Positions 34,973-43,301 of a stretch of 64,000 bases of DNA are shown in pieces. Source of the DNA: Streptomyces xanthochromogenes (GTDB lineage Bacteria; Actinomycetota; Actinomycetes; Streptomycetales; Streptomycetaceae). The stretch spans positions 92,125 to 156,124 of the forward strand of contig NZ_BMUZ01000002.1 of assembly GCF_014650455.1 (NCBI RefSeq), read 5' to 3'. The notes under the pieces are model-generated. The model was not told the DNA's origin. It did not search any database and saw only the letters and a list, made by a program, of their open reading frames with translations. Numbering within the stretch: position 1 is the stretch's first letter; each line of letters begins with the position of its first letter. A program made the position numbers and the translations under genes.

Positions 34973-36571
34973 ATGACTAGTCAGACCACCGTCGAAAAGG
35001 CGCCACAGGACGAGATACCGGCGCCGGCCAAGGGGCTGCGCGGCCACCCTTGGCTGACGCTCTTCGCCGTGGCCATCGGCGTGATGATGGTCGCGCTCGA
35101 CGGCACCATCGTGGCGATCGCGAACCCCGCCATCCAGCACAACCTCGGAGCCTCGCTCCAGGACGTGCAATGGATCACCAACGGCTACATGCTGGCCCTG
35201 GCCGTCTCCCTGATCACCGCGGGCAAGCTCGGTGACCGGTTCGGGCACCGCCAGACCTTCCTCATCGGCGTCGTCGGCTTCGGTGCCGCCTCCGGGGCCA
35301 TCGGCCTCTCCCACAGCGTCACCTACGTCATCGTCTTCCGCGTCCTGCAGGGCCTGTTCGGCGCGCTGCTGATGCCGGCCGCGCTCGGGCTGCTGCGCGC
35401 CACCTTCCCGGCCGAGAAGCTGAACATGGCGATCGGCATCTGGGGCATGGTCATCGGCGCCTCCACCGCGGGCGGCCCGATCCTCGGCGGTGTGCTCGTC
35501 GAGCACGTCAACTGGCAGTCGGTCTTCTTCATCAACGTGCCGGTGGGCCTGATCGCCCTGGTCCTCGGCCTGCTGATCCTGCGCGACCACCGCGCCGAGA
35601 ACGCCCCGAAGTCCTTCGACATCCTCGGCATCGTGCTGCTGTCGGTCGCGATGTTCTGCATGATCTGGGCGCTCATCAAGGGCTCGGAGTACGGCTGGGG
35701 CAGCGGCAGGACCCTCGGGTTCATCGCCGCCGCGGTGATCAGCTTCGTCCTCTTCGCCTTCTGGGAGACCAAGGTCAAGGAGCCGCTGATTCCGCTCGGC
35801 CTGTTCCGGTCCGTGCCGCTGTCCGCGGGCACGATCCTGATGATCCTCATGGCGTTCGCCTTCATGGGCGGCCTCTTCTTCGTCACCTTCTACCTGCAGA
35901 ACGTGCACGGCATGTCGGCCGTCGACAGCGGTCTGCACCTGCTGCCGCTCACCGGCATGATGATCGTCGCCTCGCCGATCGCGGGCGCCCTGATCACCAA
36001 GCTCGGCCCGCGCGTCCCGCTGGTCGGCGGCATGGTCTGCACCGCCGTCGCCATGTTCGGCATGTCCCGCCTCACCATCGACACGGGCACCGTCACCATG
36101 TCGATCTGGTTCGCCCTGCTCGGCATGGGCCTGGCCCCGGTCATGGTCGGCGCCACCGAGGTCATCGTCGGCAACGCGCCGCTGGAGCTGTCCGGTGTCG
36201 CGGGCGGTCTCCAGCAGGCCGGCATGCAGGTCGGCGGCTCGCTCGGCACCGCGGTGCTCGGCGCCGTGATGTCCTCCGAGGTCACCTCCAAGCTCCCGGA
36301 CAACTGGGCCGCCGCCAAGCTGCCGCCCATGACGCCCGGGCAGACCTCGGACCTGTCCAAGGCCGTCGAGGTCGGCCTGGGCCCGGTCCCGCCGAACACT
36401 CCGCCGGAGATCGCGGCCAAGGTCGCGGGCGTCGCGCACGACACGTTCGTGTCGGGCATGAGCACGGCCTTCACCGTCGCCGGCATCGTCGCGGTCCTGG
36501 CCGCCGCGGTCGCCATGTTCACCAAGCGCGGTGCGAACGCGCAGGAGGGCGCGGGCGTGGGTCACATCTGA
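34973..36571 (+). CDS. DHA2-family MFS drug exporter (EmrB/QacA type, 14 TM)
   Basis: Proton-driven exporter of 532 residues with about 14 helices. Motif A is GKLGDRFGHRQTFLIG, motif B-like FRVLQGLFGALLMPA and motif C-like GPILGGVLVEHVNWQS, all typical of QacA/EmrB. The first helix has VMMVALDGTIVAIANPAI, the DHA2 motif D1 with Asp. ATG 34973 (MTSQTTVEK) is the natural start; the in-frame extension to 34916 covers the operators. The divergent TetR gene controls it. A terminator follows. Substrate unknown; probably a lipophilic drug or own metabolite. Confidence 0.93.
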   Translation: MTSQTTVEKAPQDEIPAPAKGLRGHPWLTLFAVAIGVMMVALDGTIVAIANPAIQHNLGASLQDVQWITNGYMLALAVSLITAGKLGDRFGHRQTFLIGVVGFGAASGAIGLSHSVTYVIVFRVLQGLFGALLMPAALGLLRATFPAEKLNMAIGIWGMVIGASTAGGPILGGVLVEHVNWQSVFFINVPVGLIALVLGLLILRDHRAENAPKSFDILGIVLLSVAMFCMIWALIKGSEYGWGSGRTLGFIAAAVISFVLFAFWETKVKEPLIPLGLFRSVPLSAGTILMILMAFAFMGGLFFVTFYLQNVHGMSAVDSGLHLLPLTGMMIVASPIAGALITKLGPRVPLVGGMVCTAVAMFGMSRLTIDTGTVTMSIWFALLGMGLAPVMVGATEVIVGNAPLELSGVAGGLQQAGMQVGGSLGTAVLGAVMSSEVTSKLPDNWAAAKLPPMTPGQTSDLSKAVEVGLGPVPPNTPPEIAAKVAGVAHDTFVSGMSTAFTVAGIVAVLAAAVAMFTKRGANAQEGAGVGHI

Positions 36572-36591
36572 TCCCGTCAACTCCCGTACGC

Positions 36592-36630
36592 GAAAGCCCC
36601 GCCGGCCATGATCCGGCGGGGCTTTCACCT
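36592..36630 (+). terminator. Terminator after the DHA2 exporter
   Basis: GAAAGCCCCGCCGG and CCGGCGGGGCTTTC form a perfect 14-bp stem with loop CCATGAT, 20 bp after the stop codon. Confidence 0.9.
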
Positions 36631-36695
36631 ATTCGGATGGTTGTGCGCGGGTTGCCCCGCGACGCGGAACCGTCGGCGTGCGCCGCCCGTTTTCC

Positions 36696-36740
36696 GATTC
36701 CAACCGATCGAATTCCAACCGATCGGAATCCAACTGATCG
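36696..36740. repeat. Three 15-bp direct repeats upstream of the I36 gene
   Basis: GATTCCAACCGATCG, AATTCCAACCGATCG and GAATCCAACTGATCG lie head to tail at 36696, 36711 and 36726. They are AT-richer than the surroundings and end 24 bp before the start codon at 36765, so they are either regulatory iterons or a slippage product. Confidence 0.85.
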
Positions 36741-36764
36741 CATCACCACGGGGGTTGACCGCTC

Positions 36765-37133
36765 ATGCGCACCACGACGACCACACTCGCCCTGCTCGCC
36801 GCCACCGCCTTCCTGCTGCCCGCCGCCGTCCCGGCCACCGCCGCCCCGCGCATCGGCGACTGCGCGCCGGGCGAGCTGTGCCTGTGGGCGAAGGCCGCCT
36901 TCAAGGGCCCGCGGCAGGTGTACGACCTGACGCGCATCGACGTCGAGAGCTGCACCGCGCTGCCCCCGGGCACCGACGTCCAGTCCCTCGCCAACCGCAC
37001 GGGCCGCCCCGTCACCGCCTATCAGTCCGACGAGTGCCAGGAGACGGCCGAGTTCGACACGTATCCCGGCGGTGGGACCTGGGTGCCCCAAGTTCCTTAC
37101 CGGGTACGGGCGTTCAAGGTGTGGGAGAGCTGA
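36765..37133 (+). CDS. Secreted peptidase inhibitor family I36 protein (beta/gamma-crystallin-like)
   Basis: Small exported protein of 122 residues. The signal peptide runs MRTTTTTLALLAATAFLLPA with cleavage after TAA at about 27. The mature part matches the I36/SMPI group: GDCAPGELCLWAKAAFKGPR with C33 and C39, a spacer, then C63 and C91, giving two probable disulfides, and a C-terminal RVRAFKVWES. The archetype inhibits metalloproteases, but most Streptomyces members are untested. ATG 36765 has GGGGTTGACC upstream. The three 15-bp repeats lie in its leader. Confidence 0.88.
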   Translation: MRTTTTTLALLAATAFLLPAAVPATAAPRIGDCAPGELCLWAKAAFKGPRQVYDLTRIDVESCTALPPGTDVQSLANRTGRPVTAYQSDECQETAEFDTYPGGGTWVPQVPYRVRAFKVWES

Positions 37134-37557
37134 GACGTGGTACCCGTTGCAGTGAGGCCGAGCCGACCAGGCTCGGGCAGTGATGATGGCGGGCTTCGGA
37201 CACAGCACCCATACGCGCAGGACCCCCGGTCACGGAACCGCATGTGGCCCCGGACCGGGCCGGACCGCGCGACGCCGGATCATCCGACCGCGCCCTGACC
37301 GGTAAAGGGTGGCAGGCCCCCCAAGGGGCCTGCCACCCTCCGACTCTCCACGCGGGGCCACCTACCGGGCCGCGAGCAAACGCAACGCCGGACCACCTAC
37401 CAGGGGCGCGGGGCTGTGACATGTGCGGCTCCGCCGCGTGGGCGCGACCAGCCACGAACGACCCGCACCCGACAATCAGCACGCGGAAGCGGTGGGGCCC
37501 AGGGAAAAACCCCGCAGCACCCACCGCACCCCGCACTGCGCAGCCCAGCAGCCGCGA
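37134..37557. other. Intergenic region between I36 gene and aceE, no gene seen
   Basis: It contains the aceE-side hairpin at 37307-37338 and a variant of the dispersed Streptomyces element at about 37393-37470 (GGGGCGCGGGGCTGTGACAT, then GCGACCAGCCACGAACGA). Open frames here are Pro/Arg/Thr-rich and lack ribosome binding sites. Confidence 0.6.
37307..37338 (-). terminator. Terminator-like hairpin downstream of aceE
   Basis: GGGTGGCAGGCCCC and GGGGCCTGCCACCC pair perfectly over 14 bp with loop CCAA. On the minus strand the stem is followed by TTTACC. It lies 220 bp past the aceE stop. Confidence 0.75.
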
Positions 37558-40290
37558 CTACGCGTCGCCGCCCGCCGCACCGGGGTCGGCCGCGGTCACG
37601 TCCAGCAGCCGGTACCGATCGACCGCCTGCTTCAGGGCGGACCGGTCGACCTTCCCCTCCCGGGCCAGCTCCGTGAGAACGGCCAGCACGATCGACTGCG
37701 CGTCGATGTGGAAGAAGCGCCGGGCCGCACCCCGCGTGTCCGCGAAGCCGAACCCGTCCGCGCCGAGCGACTGGTACGTTCCCGGCACCCAGCGCGCGAT
37801 CTGGTCGGGAACGGCCCGCATCCAGTCCGACACGGCCACGAACGGACCCTGCGCGCCCTGGAGCTTCTGCGTGACGTAGGGGACGCGCTGCTCCTCCTCG
37901 GGGTGCAGGAGGTTGTGCTCCTCCACCTCGACGGCCTCGCGGCGCAGCTCGTTCCAGGAGGTCGCGGACCAGACGTCGGCCCGGACGTTCCACTCCTCGG
38001 CGAGGATGCGCTGCGCCTCGATCGCCCACGGCACGGCCACGCCGGACGCCATGATCTGGGCCGGGATGGAGCCCGAAGTGCCCGCGCTGTAGCGGTGGAT
38101 GCCCTTGAGGATGCCGTCCACGTCGACGTCCGCCGGCTCGGCCGGGTGCTGGATCGGCTCGTTGTAGACGGTGAGGTAGTAGAAGACGTCCTCGCTGTCC
38201 GGGCCGTACATCCGGCGCAGACCGTCCTTGACGATGTGCGCGATCTCGTAGCCGAACGCCGGGTCGTAGGCGACACAGCCCGGGTTGGTCGAGGCCAGCA
38301 ACTGCGAGTGCCCGTCGGCGTGTTGGAGACCCTCACCGGTCAGCGTCGTACGTCCGGCGGTCGCGCCGAGGACGAATCCGCGCGCCAACTGGTCGGCCAT
38401 CTGCCAGAACTGGTCGCCGGTGCGCTGGAAACCGAACATCGAGTAGAAGACGTACACCGGGATGAGCGGCTCGCCGTGCGTGGCGTACGCCGAACCCGCG
38501 GCGATCAGCGACGCGGTGCAGCCGGCCTCGGAGATGCCGTCGTGCAGCATCTGCCCGGTCGGCGACTCCTTGTAGGCGAGCAGCAGTTCGCGGTCCACCG
38601 CCTCGTACTGCTGGCCCAGCGGATTGTAGATCTTGGCGCTCGGGAAGAACGCGTCCATGCCGAAGGTGCGGTACTCGTCCGGGGCGATCAGCACGAAACG
38701 CTTGCCGATCTCCTTGTCCCGCATCAGGTCCTTCAGGATGCGGACGAACGCCATCGTCGTGGCGATCGACTGCTGGCCCGAGCCCTTCTTGGCGACCGCG
38801 TACGTCTTGTCCTCGGGCAGGGCCAGCGGCTTCGAACGCACCACACGGGTCGGCACGTAGCCGCCGAGCCCGAGCCTGCGGTCGTGCATGTACTGGATCT
38901 CCTCGGACTTGCGTCCGGGGTGGTAGTACGGCGGCGCGCCGGACTCCAGCTCCTGGTCCGTGATCGGGATGTGCAGCCGGTCCCGGAAGCCCTTGAGGTC
39001 GTCGACCGTCAGCTTCTTCATCTGGTGGGTCGCGTTGCGGCCCTCGAAGTTCGGGCCGAGCGTCCAGCCCTTGACGGTGTGCGCCAGGATCACGGTCGGC
39101 TGGCCCTTGTGCTCCTTGGCCGCCGCGAATGCCGCGAAGATCTTCTTGTGGTCGTGGCCGCCGCGCCCGAGGTGCAGGATCTGCTGGTCGGTCATGCCCT
39201 CGACCATGGCGCGCAGCCGCTGGTCGTCACCGAAGAAGTGGTCCCGGATGTACGAGCCGGTCTCGGTGGCGTACGTCTGGAACTGGCCGTCCGGGGTGGT
39301 GTTCATCCGGTTGACCAGGATGCCGTCCCGGTCCTGGGCCAGCAGCGGGTCCCAACTGCGGTCCCAGATCAGCTTGATGACGTTCCATCCGGCGCCGCGG
39401 AACTGCGACTCCAGCTCCTGGATGATCTTGCCGTTGCCGCGCACCGGGCCGTCGAGGCGCTGGAGGTTGCAGTTGACGACGAAGGTCAGGTTGTCCAGGT
39501 TCTCGCGGGCCGCGATGGACAGCTGGCCGAGCGACTCGGGCTCGTCCATCTCGCCGTCGCCGAGGAACGCCCACACGTGCGACTTGGAGGTGTCGGCGAT
39601 GCCGCGCGCCTGCATGTAGCGGTTCATCCGCGCCTGGTAGATCGCGCCGAGCGGGCCGAGGCCCATCGAGACGGTCGGGAACTCCCAGAAGTCCGGCATC
39701 AGACGCGGGTGGGGGTAGGACGAAAGGCCGTACGGGGCCTTCGACTTCTCCTGCCGGAAGGCGTCGAGCTGCTGCTCGCTCAGCCGGTCGAGCAGGAAGG
39801 CGCGGGCGTAGATGCCGGGGGACGCGTGGCCCTGGAAGAAGATCTGGTCGCCGCCGTCGCCCTCGTCCTTGCCGCGGAAGAAGTGGTTGAAGCCCACGTC
39901 GTACAGCGAGGCGGAGGAGGCGAACGTGGCGATGTGGCCGCCGACACCGATGCCGGGGCGCTGGGCCCTCGACACCATCACGGCCGCGTTCCAGCGGGTC
40001 GCGTTGAGGACCTTGCGCTCGATCTCCTCGTTGCCGGGGAAGAACGGCTCGTCCTTGGTGGCGATCGTGTTGACGTAGTCCGTGCTGCGCATCTCGGGCA
40101 CGGCCACGCGCTTCTCGCGGGCCCGCTCGATCAGCCGGAGCATCAGATAGCGGGCTCGTTCCCGGCCGCGCTCGTCGACGGCGGCGTCCAGGGAGTCGAG
40201 CCACTCCTGGGTCTCTTCGGGATCGAAGTCCGGGACCTGGCTCGGCAGGCCGCCAATGATGATCGGGTTGCGATCGGATCCGGAAGCCAC
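37558..40290 (-). CDS. aceE: Pyruvate dehydrogenase E1 component, homodimeric type
   Basis: Thiamine-diphosphate enzyme of 910 residues that decarboxylates pyruvate and acetylates the E2 lipoyl group. The ThDP/Mg motif is [20 protein letters not shown] with NCN at residues 273-275. His residues in [10 protein letters not shown] and FFQGHASPG line the active site as in E. coli AceE, and [19 protein letters not shown] is in the C-terminal half. The GTG start follows AAGGAAC. Actinobacteria use this E1 with an E2 shared with 2-oxoglutarate dehydrogenase, and no E2 gene is adjacent here. Two 11-bp direct repeats upstream (40380-40401) mark a possible control site. The opposite-strand 990-residue frame is a shadow. 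Confidence 0.97.
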   Translation of the reverse strand: MASGSDRNPIIIGGLPSQVPDFDPEETQEWLDSLDAAVDERGRERARYLMLRLIERAREKRVAVPEMRSTDYVNTIATKDEPFFPGNEEIERKVLNATRWNAAVMVSRAQRPGIGVGGHIATFASSASLYDVGFNHFFRGKDEGDGGDQIFFQGHASPGIYARAFLLDRLSEQQLDAFRQEKSKAPYGLSSYPHPRLMPDFWEFPTVSMGLGPLGAIYQARMNRYMQARGIADTSKSHVWAFLGDGEMDEPESLGQLSIAARENLDNLTFVVNCNLQRLDGPVRGNGKIIQELESQFRGAGWNVIKLIWDRSWDPLLAQDRDGILVNRMNTTPDGQFQTYATETGSYIRDHFFGDDQRLRAMVEGMTDQQILHLGRGGHDHKKIFAAFAAAKEHKGQPTVILAHTVKGWTLGPNFEGRNATHQMKKLTVDDLKGFRDRLHIPITDQELESGAPPYYHPGRKSEEIQYMHDRRLGLGGYVPTRVVRSKPLALPEDKTYAVAKKGSGQQSIATTMAFVRILKDLMRDKEIGKRFVLIAPDEYRTFGMDAFFPSAKIYNPLGQQYEAVDRELLLAYKESPTGQMLHDGISEAGCTASLIAAGSAYATHGEPLIPVYVFYSMFGFQRTGDQFWQMADQLARGFVLGATAGRTTLTGEGLQHADGHSQLLASTNPGCVAYDPAFGYEIAHIVKDGLRRMYGPDSEDVFYYLTVYNEPIQHPAEPADVDVDGILKGIHRYSAGTSGSIPAQIMASGVAVPWAIEAQRILAEEWNVRADVWSATSWNELRREAVEVEEHNLLHPEEEQRVPYVTQKLQGAQGPFVAVSDWMRAVPDQIARWVPGTYQSLGADGFGFADTRGAARRFFHIDAQSIVLAVLTELAREGKVDRSALKQAVDRYRLLDVTAADPGAAGGDA

Positions 40291-40379
40291 GCTGTTCCTT
40301 CACTGTCGGGGGGATGCGGAAGACAGCCAATTCTGCGCCGCATCCCATCGTGTACCGCTGGGGCGCAAACGTCATCTCT

Positions 40380-40401
40380 ACTGAGAGGTAACTGAGAGGT
40401 A
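40380..40401 (-). promoter_or_regulatory. Tandem 11-bp repeats upstream of aceE
   Basis: ACTGAGAGGTA occurs twice in a row. On the aceE strand this reads TACCTCTCAGT twice, 90-110 bp before the GTG start and next to TAGAGA, a possible -10 box. Head-to-tail sites one helical turn apart suggest binding of a tandem-site regulator. No regulator is named by the sequence. Confidence 0.45.
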
Positions 40402-40674
40402 ACCGTCACCGGAGCAGGAAGTAGGCTCAGGGCCTGGACGGGTCGGGCCAAATCGCAACCTTACGCTCAACCCGGCCACCAGTTCCCGAAGGGTGTTCGG
40501 CCCCGATTGGAGTACCCAAAGGAACACAACGGTGCAAACAGTCACCAATGGTGTGGGATGAATCACCGGCGGGGATGCGGATGTCCCTGAACACGGCCAC
40601 ACTGGCCCCCAAAGGGCGGGTTCGGGGGCCGGGTACTTGCGAGATTCGTCCCGCCCGTGTGGACTACGCCCAAT

Positions 40675-40694
40675 GCCGCGCGCATGCGCGCGGC
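40675..40694. promoter_or_regulatory. Perfect 20-bp palindrome upstream of the DUF3052 gene
   Basis: GCCGCGCGCATGCGCGCGGC is a perfect inverted repeat 37 bp before the GTG start. It could be an operator or form an RNA hairpin in the leader. Its GC-alternating sequence may also arise by chance in this genome. Confidence 0.45.
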
Positions 40695-40730
40695 TGCAGA
40701 ACTTACCGAATCAAGATCAGGAGGCAAGCC

Positions 40731-41153
40731 GTGAGCGCGACCGCGGACCACGCGGAGGAGCGGACCAACCCGGCCATGAGGCTGGGGTTCGAGCCCGGAC
40801 AGGTGGTCCAGGAGATCGGTTACGACGAAGACGTCGACCAGGATCTCCGCGAGGGCATCGAGTCCCTGATTGGCCAGGATCTCGTCGATGAGGACTACGA
40901 CGACGTCGCCGACGTCGTACTGCTGTGGTTCCGCGACGAGGACGGCGACCTTACGGACGCCCTGGTGGACGCCATCGGTCTCCTTGAGGACGGTGGCGCG
41001 GTCCTGCTGCTGACCCCGAAGACGGGCCGCGACGGGTACGTCGAGCCCAGTGACGTCAACGATGCCGCGCAGACCGCCGGCCTGTCGGCGGCCAAGAGCG
41101 TCAGCGTGGGCAAGGACTGGTCGGGCACGCGCCTGAAGTCCCCCAAGCGCTGA
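40731..41153 (+). CDS. DUF3052 family protein
   Basis: Small acidic cytoplasmic protein of 140 residues, a conserved actinobacterial family. Its core reads MRLGFEPGQVVQEIGYDEDV and then VADVVLLWFRDEDGDLTDAL, with GAVLLLTPKTGRDGYVEPSD. The GTG 40731 start has AGGAGG 6 bases upstream. It is divergent from aceE and followed by the AhpE-type peroxiredoxin. I recall the same aceE/DUF3052/AhpE neighbourhood in Mycobacterium tuberculosis, so the linkage is old. Function unknown. Confidence 0.92.
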   Translation: MSATADHAEERTNPAMRLGFEPGQVVQEIGYDEDVDQDLREGIESLIGQDLVDEDYDDVADVVLLWFRDEDGDLTDALVDAIGLLEDGGAVLLLTPKTGRDGYVEPSDVNDAAQTAGLSAAKSVSVGKDWSGTRLKSPKR

Positions 41154-41168
41154 TCCCTCCTCACGCCC

Positions 41169-41207
41169 CACAGGGCCCCCTCAGGCACAGCCTGAGGGGG
41201 CCCTGTG
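41169..41207 (+). terminator. Terminator-like hairpin after the DUF3052 gene
   Basis: ACAGGGCCCCCTCAGG and CCTGAGGGGGCCCTGT pair perfectly with a 5-base loop (CACAG). There is no T tract on the plus strand. Confidence 0.8.
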
Positions 41208-41267
41208 CATAGGGGGGTGCGTAGGGTGGGTGCCACCAGATCGGCCCATTGAAGGGAAGGCGTTTCC

Positions 41268-41726
41268 ATGGCTATCGAGGTCGGCACCAAGGCCCCGGAG
41301 TTCGAGCTCAAGGACAACCACGGGCGGACCGTGAAGCTCAGCGACTTCCGCGGCGAGAAGAACGTGGTGCTGCTCTTCTACCCGTTCGCCTTCACCGGCG
41401 TGTGCACGGGCGAGCTGTGCGAACTGCGCGACAACCTGCCGAAGTTCGTCAACGACGACACCCAGCTGCTCGCCGTCTCCAACGACTCCATCCACACCCT
41501 GCGCGTCTTCGCCGAGCAGGAGGGCCTGGAGTACCCGCTGGTCTCCGACTTCTGGCCGCACGGCGAGGTCAGCCGTGCCTACGGCGTCTTCGACGAGGAC
41601 AAGGGCTGCGCGGTGCGCGGCACCTTCATCATCGACAAGGAGGGCGTGGTCCGCTGGACCGTCGTGAACGGCCTTCCGGACGCACGCGACCTGAACGAGT
41701 ACCTCAAGGCGCTCGACACCATCTGA
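41268..41726 (+). CDS. ahpE: AhpE-type peroxiredoxin
   Basis: Thiol peroxidase of 152 residues in the cytoplasm. The thioredoxin fold starts with [20 protein letters not shown], and the peroxidatic Cys is C46 in [17 protein letters not shown]; a second Cys, C51, follows. The family includes M. tuberculosis AhpE, a one-Cys peroxiredoxin reduced by mycothiol/mycoredoxin. C51 is also at the position used by the BCP/PrxQ type (C-x4-C), so the disulfide mechanism is possible. GGAAGG lies upstream of ATG 41268. It is next to DUF3052 and upstream of the ter genes. Confidence 0.93.
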   Translation: MAIEVGTKAPEFELKDNHGRTVKLSDFRGEKNVVLLFYPFAFTGVCTGELCELRDNLPKFVNDDTQLLAVSNDSIHTLRVFAEQEGLEYPLVSDFWPHGEVSRAYGVFDEDKGCAVRGTFIIDKEGVVRWTVVNGLPDARDLNEYLKALDTI

Positions 41727-41779
41727 CCTGCTCGACCCGGGTGTACCACCGGCCGGCGACCGGCCGACACCGCGTGATC

Positions 41780-41791
41780 ATTCGGCCGAAT
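41780..41791. promoter_or_regulatory. Palindrome ATTCGGCCGAAT upstream of terD
   Basis: A perfect 12-bp palindrome lies just upstream of the sigma-R-like promoter of the first terD gene, in a less GC-rich stretch. Position alone suggests a regulatory site. Confidence 0.35.
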
Positions 41792-41805
41792 CGTCTGTTT
41801 GACCC

Positions 41806-41835
41806 GGGAACCGGTTACTAGGATCCATTCGTTGA
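41806..41835 (+). promoter_or_regulatory. Sigma-R-like promoter of the ter genes
   Basis: GGGAAC (41806) and CGTTGA (41830) are separated by 18 bp, which fits the sigma-R consensus GGAAT/C-N18/19-GTT used in Streptomyces for thiol-oxidative stress. It is about 60 bp upstream of terD at 41900. The match is by eye. Confidence 0.45.
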
Positions 41836-41899
41836 TCCGATGCCAACGCACGACGGGGACGCTGACCAAGCCGGCCCCCTCACACCATTGGGAGGACTC

Positions 41900-42475
41900 G
41901 TGGGAGTCAGCCTCAGCAAGGGCGGCAACGTCTCGCTGACCAAGGCCGCCCCCAACCTGACCGCGGTCATCGTCGGTCTGGGCTGGGACGCACGCACCAC
42001 CACCGGGGGTGACTTCGACCTGGACGCCAGCGCCCTGCTGACCAACGACCAGGGCAAGGTCACCAACGACTCGAACTTCGTGTTCTTCAACAACCTCAAG
42101 AGCCCCGAGGGCTCCGTCGAGCACCAGGGTGACAACCTCACCGGTGAGGGCGAGGGCGACGACGAGGTCATCAAGGTGAACCTGGCCGCCGTTCCGGCCG
42201 ACGTCGCCAAGGTCGTCTTCCCGGTCTCGATCTACGAGGCCGAGAGCCGCCAGCAGTCCTTCGGCCAGGTCCGCAACGCCTACATCCGCGTGGTGAACCA
42301 GGCGGACAACAGCGAGCTGGCCCGCTACGACCTGAGCGAGGACGCCTCGACGGAGACCGCGATGGTCTTCGGCGAGCTGTACCGCAACGGCGCGGAGTGG
42401 AAGTTCCGCGCCATCGGCCAGGGCTACGCCTCGGGCCTGCGCGGCATCGCGCAGGACTTCGGCGTCAACGTCTGA
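41900..42475 (+). CDS. terD: TerD family calcium-binding stress protein, copy 1
   Basis: Cytoplasmic protein of 191 residues. TerD features: [67 protein letters not shown] and the C-terminal [20 protein letters not shown]. The acidic residues in DFDLDAS and GEGEGDDE match the two Ca2+ sites of TerD. The family supports resistance to tellurite, phage and oxidative stress. GTG 41900 follows GGAGGACTC; an in-frame start at 41840 adds a non-homologous stretch. The second copy lies 91 bp downstream, and DUF475 and TerA genes follow on the same strand. Confidence 0.95.
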   Translation: MGVSLSKGGNVSLTKAAPNLTAVIVGLGWDARTTTGGDFDLDASALLTNDQGKVTNDSNFVFFNNLKSPEGSVEHQGDNLTGEGEGDDEVIKVNLAAVPADVAKVVFPVSIYEAESRQQSFGQVRNAYIRVVNQADNSELARYDLSEDASTETAMVFGELYRNGAEWKFRAIGQGYASGLRGIAQDFGVNV

Positions 42476-42566
42476 GCCGATCCGCTCCTCCGTCCGGCGC
42501 CGCACCCCTGTGGTGCGGCGCCGGACGCGCTCACCACCTGTTCCACTTCTCGGGGAGGACACGAAC

Positions 42567-43142
42567 ATGGGCGTCACGCTCGCCAAGGGAGGCAATGTCT
42601 CCCTCTCCAAGGCCGCACCGAACCTCACCCAGGTGCTCGTCGGTCTCGGCTGGGACGCGCGCTCCACCACCGGAGCCGACTTCGACCTCGACGCCAGCGC
42701 CCTGCTGTGCGCGAACGGACGGGTGCTCGGCGACGAGTACTTCGTCTTCTACAACAACCTCAAGAGCCCCGAGGGCTCGGTCGAGCACACCGGCGACAAC
42801 CTGACGGGCGAGGGCGAGGGCGACGACGAGTCGCTCATCGTCGACCTGACGCAGGTGCCCGCCGCCTGCGACAAGATCGTCTTCCCGGTCTCGATCCACG
42901 ACGCGGACAACCGCGGCCAGACCTTCGGGCAGGTCGCCAACGCCTTCATCCGCGTCGTCAACCAGGCAGACGGCCAGGAGCTGGCCCGCTACGACCTGAG
43001 CGAGGACGCCTCGACGGAGACAGCGATGATCTTCGGCGAGCTGTACCGGTACGGCGGCGAGTGGAAGTTCCGTGCGGTTGGTCAGGGGTACGCATCGGGT
43101 CTGCGGGGCATCGCTCTAGACTTCGGGGTCAACGTCTCCTAA
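42567..43142 (+). CDS. terD: TerD family calcium-binding stress protein, copy 2
   Basis: Paralogue of copy 1, also 191 residues and about three-quarters identical by eye. It starts [20 protein letters not shown] and keeps DFDLDAS, the [19 protein letters not shown] segment, EGEGDDE and [21 protein letters not shown] one-residue gap and changed residues in the [14 protein letters not shown] region set it apart. ATG 42567 has GGGGAGGACACGAAC upstream. The tandem pair suggests a local duplication, with the central and C-terminal Ca2+ and core regions best kept. Confidence 0.95.
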   Translation: MGVTLAKGGNVSLSKAAPNLTQVLVGLGWDARSTTGADFDLDASALLCANGRVLGDEYFVFYNNLKSPEGSVEHTGDNLTGEGEGDDESLIVDLTQVPAACDKIVFPVSIHDADNRGQTFGQVANAFIRVVNQADGQELARYDLSEDASTETAMIFGELYRYGGEWKFRAVGQGYASGLRGIALDFGVNVS

Positions 43143-43301
43143 AGAGATCGCCCGGTTGCGTTCAAATCGAGTGCCGGCCGGGGCGTTCCCTTCCGGGGGT
43201 CCGGGGGTCCTCCCCGGGAGACAGCAGCGTAAAGCCGTGCGCGGTGCGGGGGGACCTCCGCTCTACGTGGGGTCGGCCCGCTCTACACGATGGGGAAGTC
43301 A

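Larger units (their letters stand above)
40291..40730. other. Divergent control region between aceE and DUF3052 gene
   Basis: This 440-bp spacer contains no supported gene. It holds the aceE leader with the 11-bp repeats (40380-40401), and on the right a 20-bp palindrome (40675-40694) and the AGGAGG ribosome binding site for the DUF3052 gene. The length suggests two separate, regulated promoters. Confidence 0.6.

Noticed and set aside
37423-40395. A 990-residue plus-strand open frame opposite aceE
   Set aside because: It is antisense to the whole aceE gene, which has complete ThDP motifs. Its composition is that of a shadow frame.
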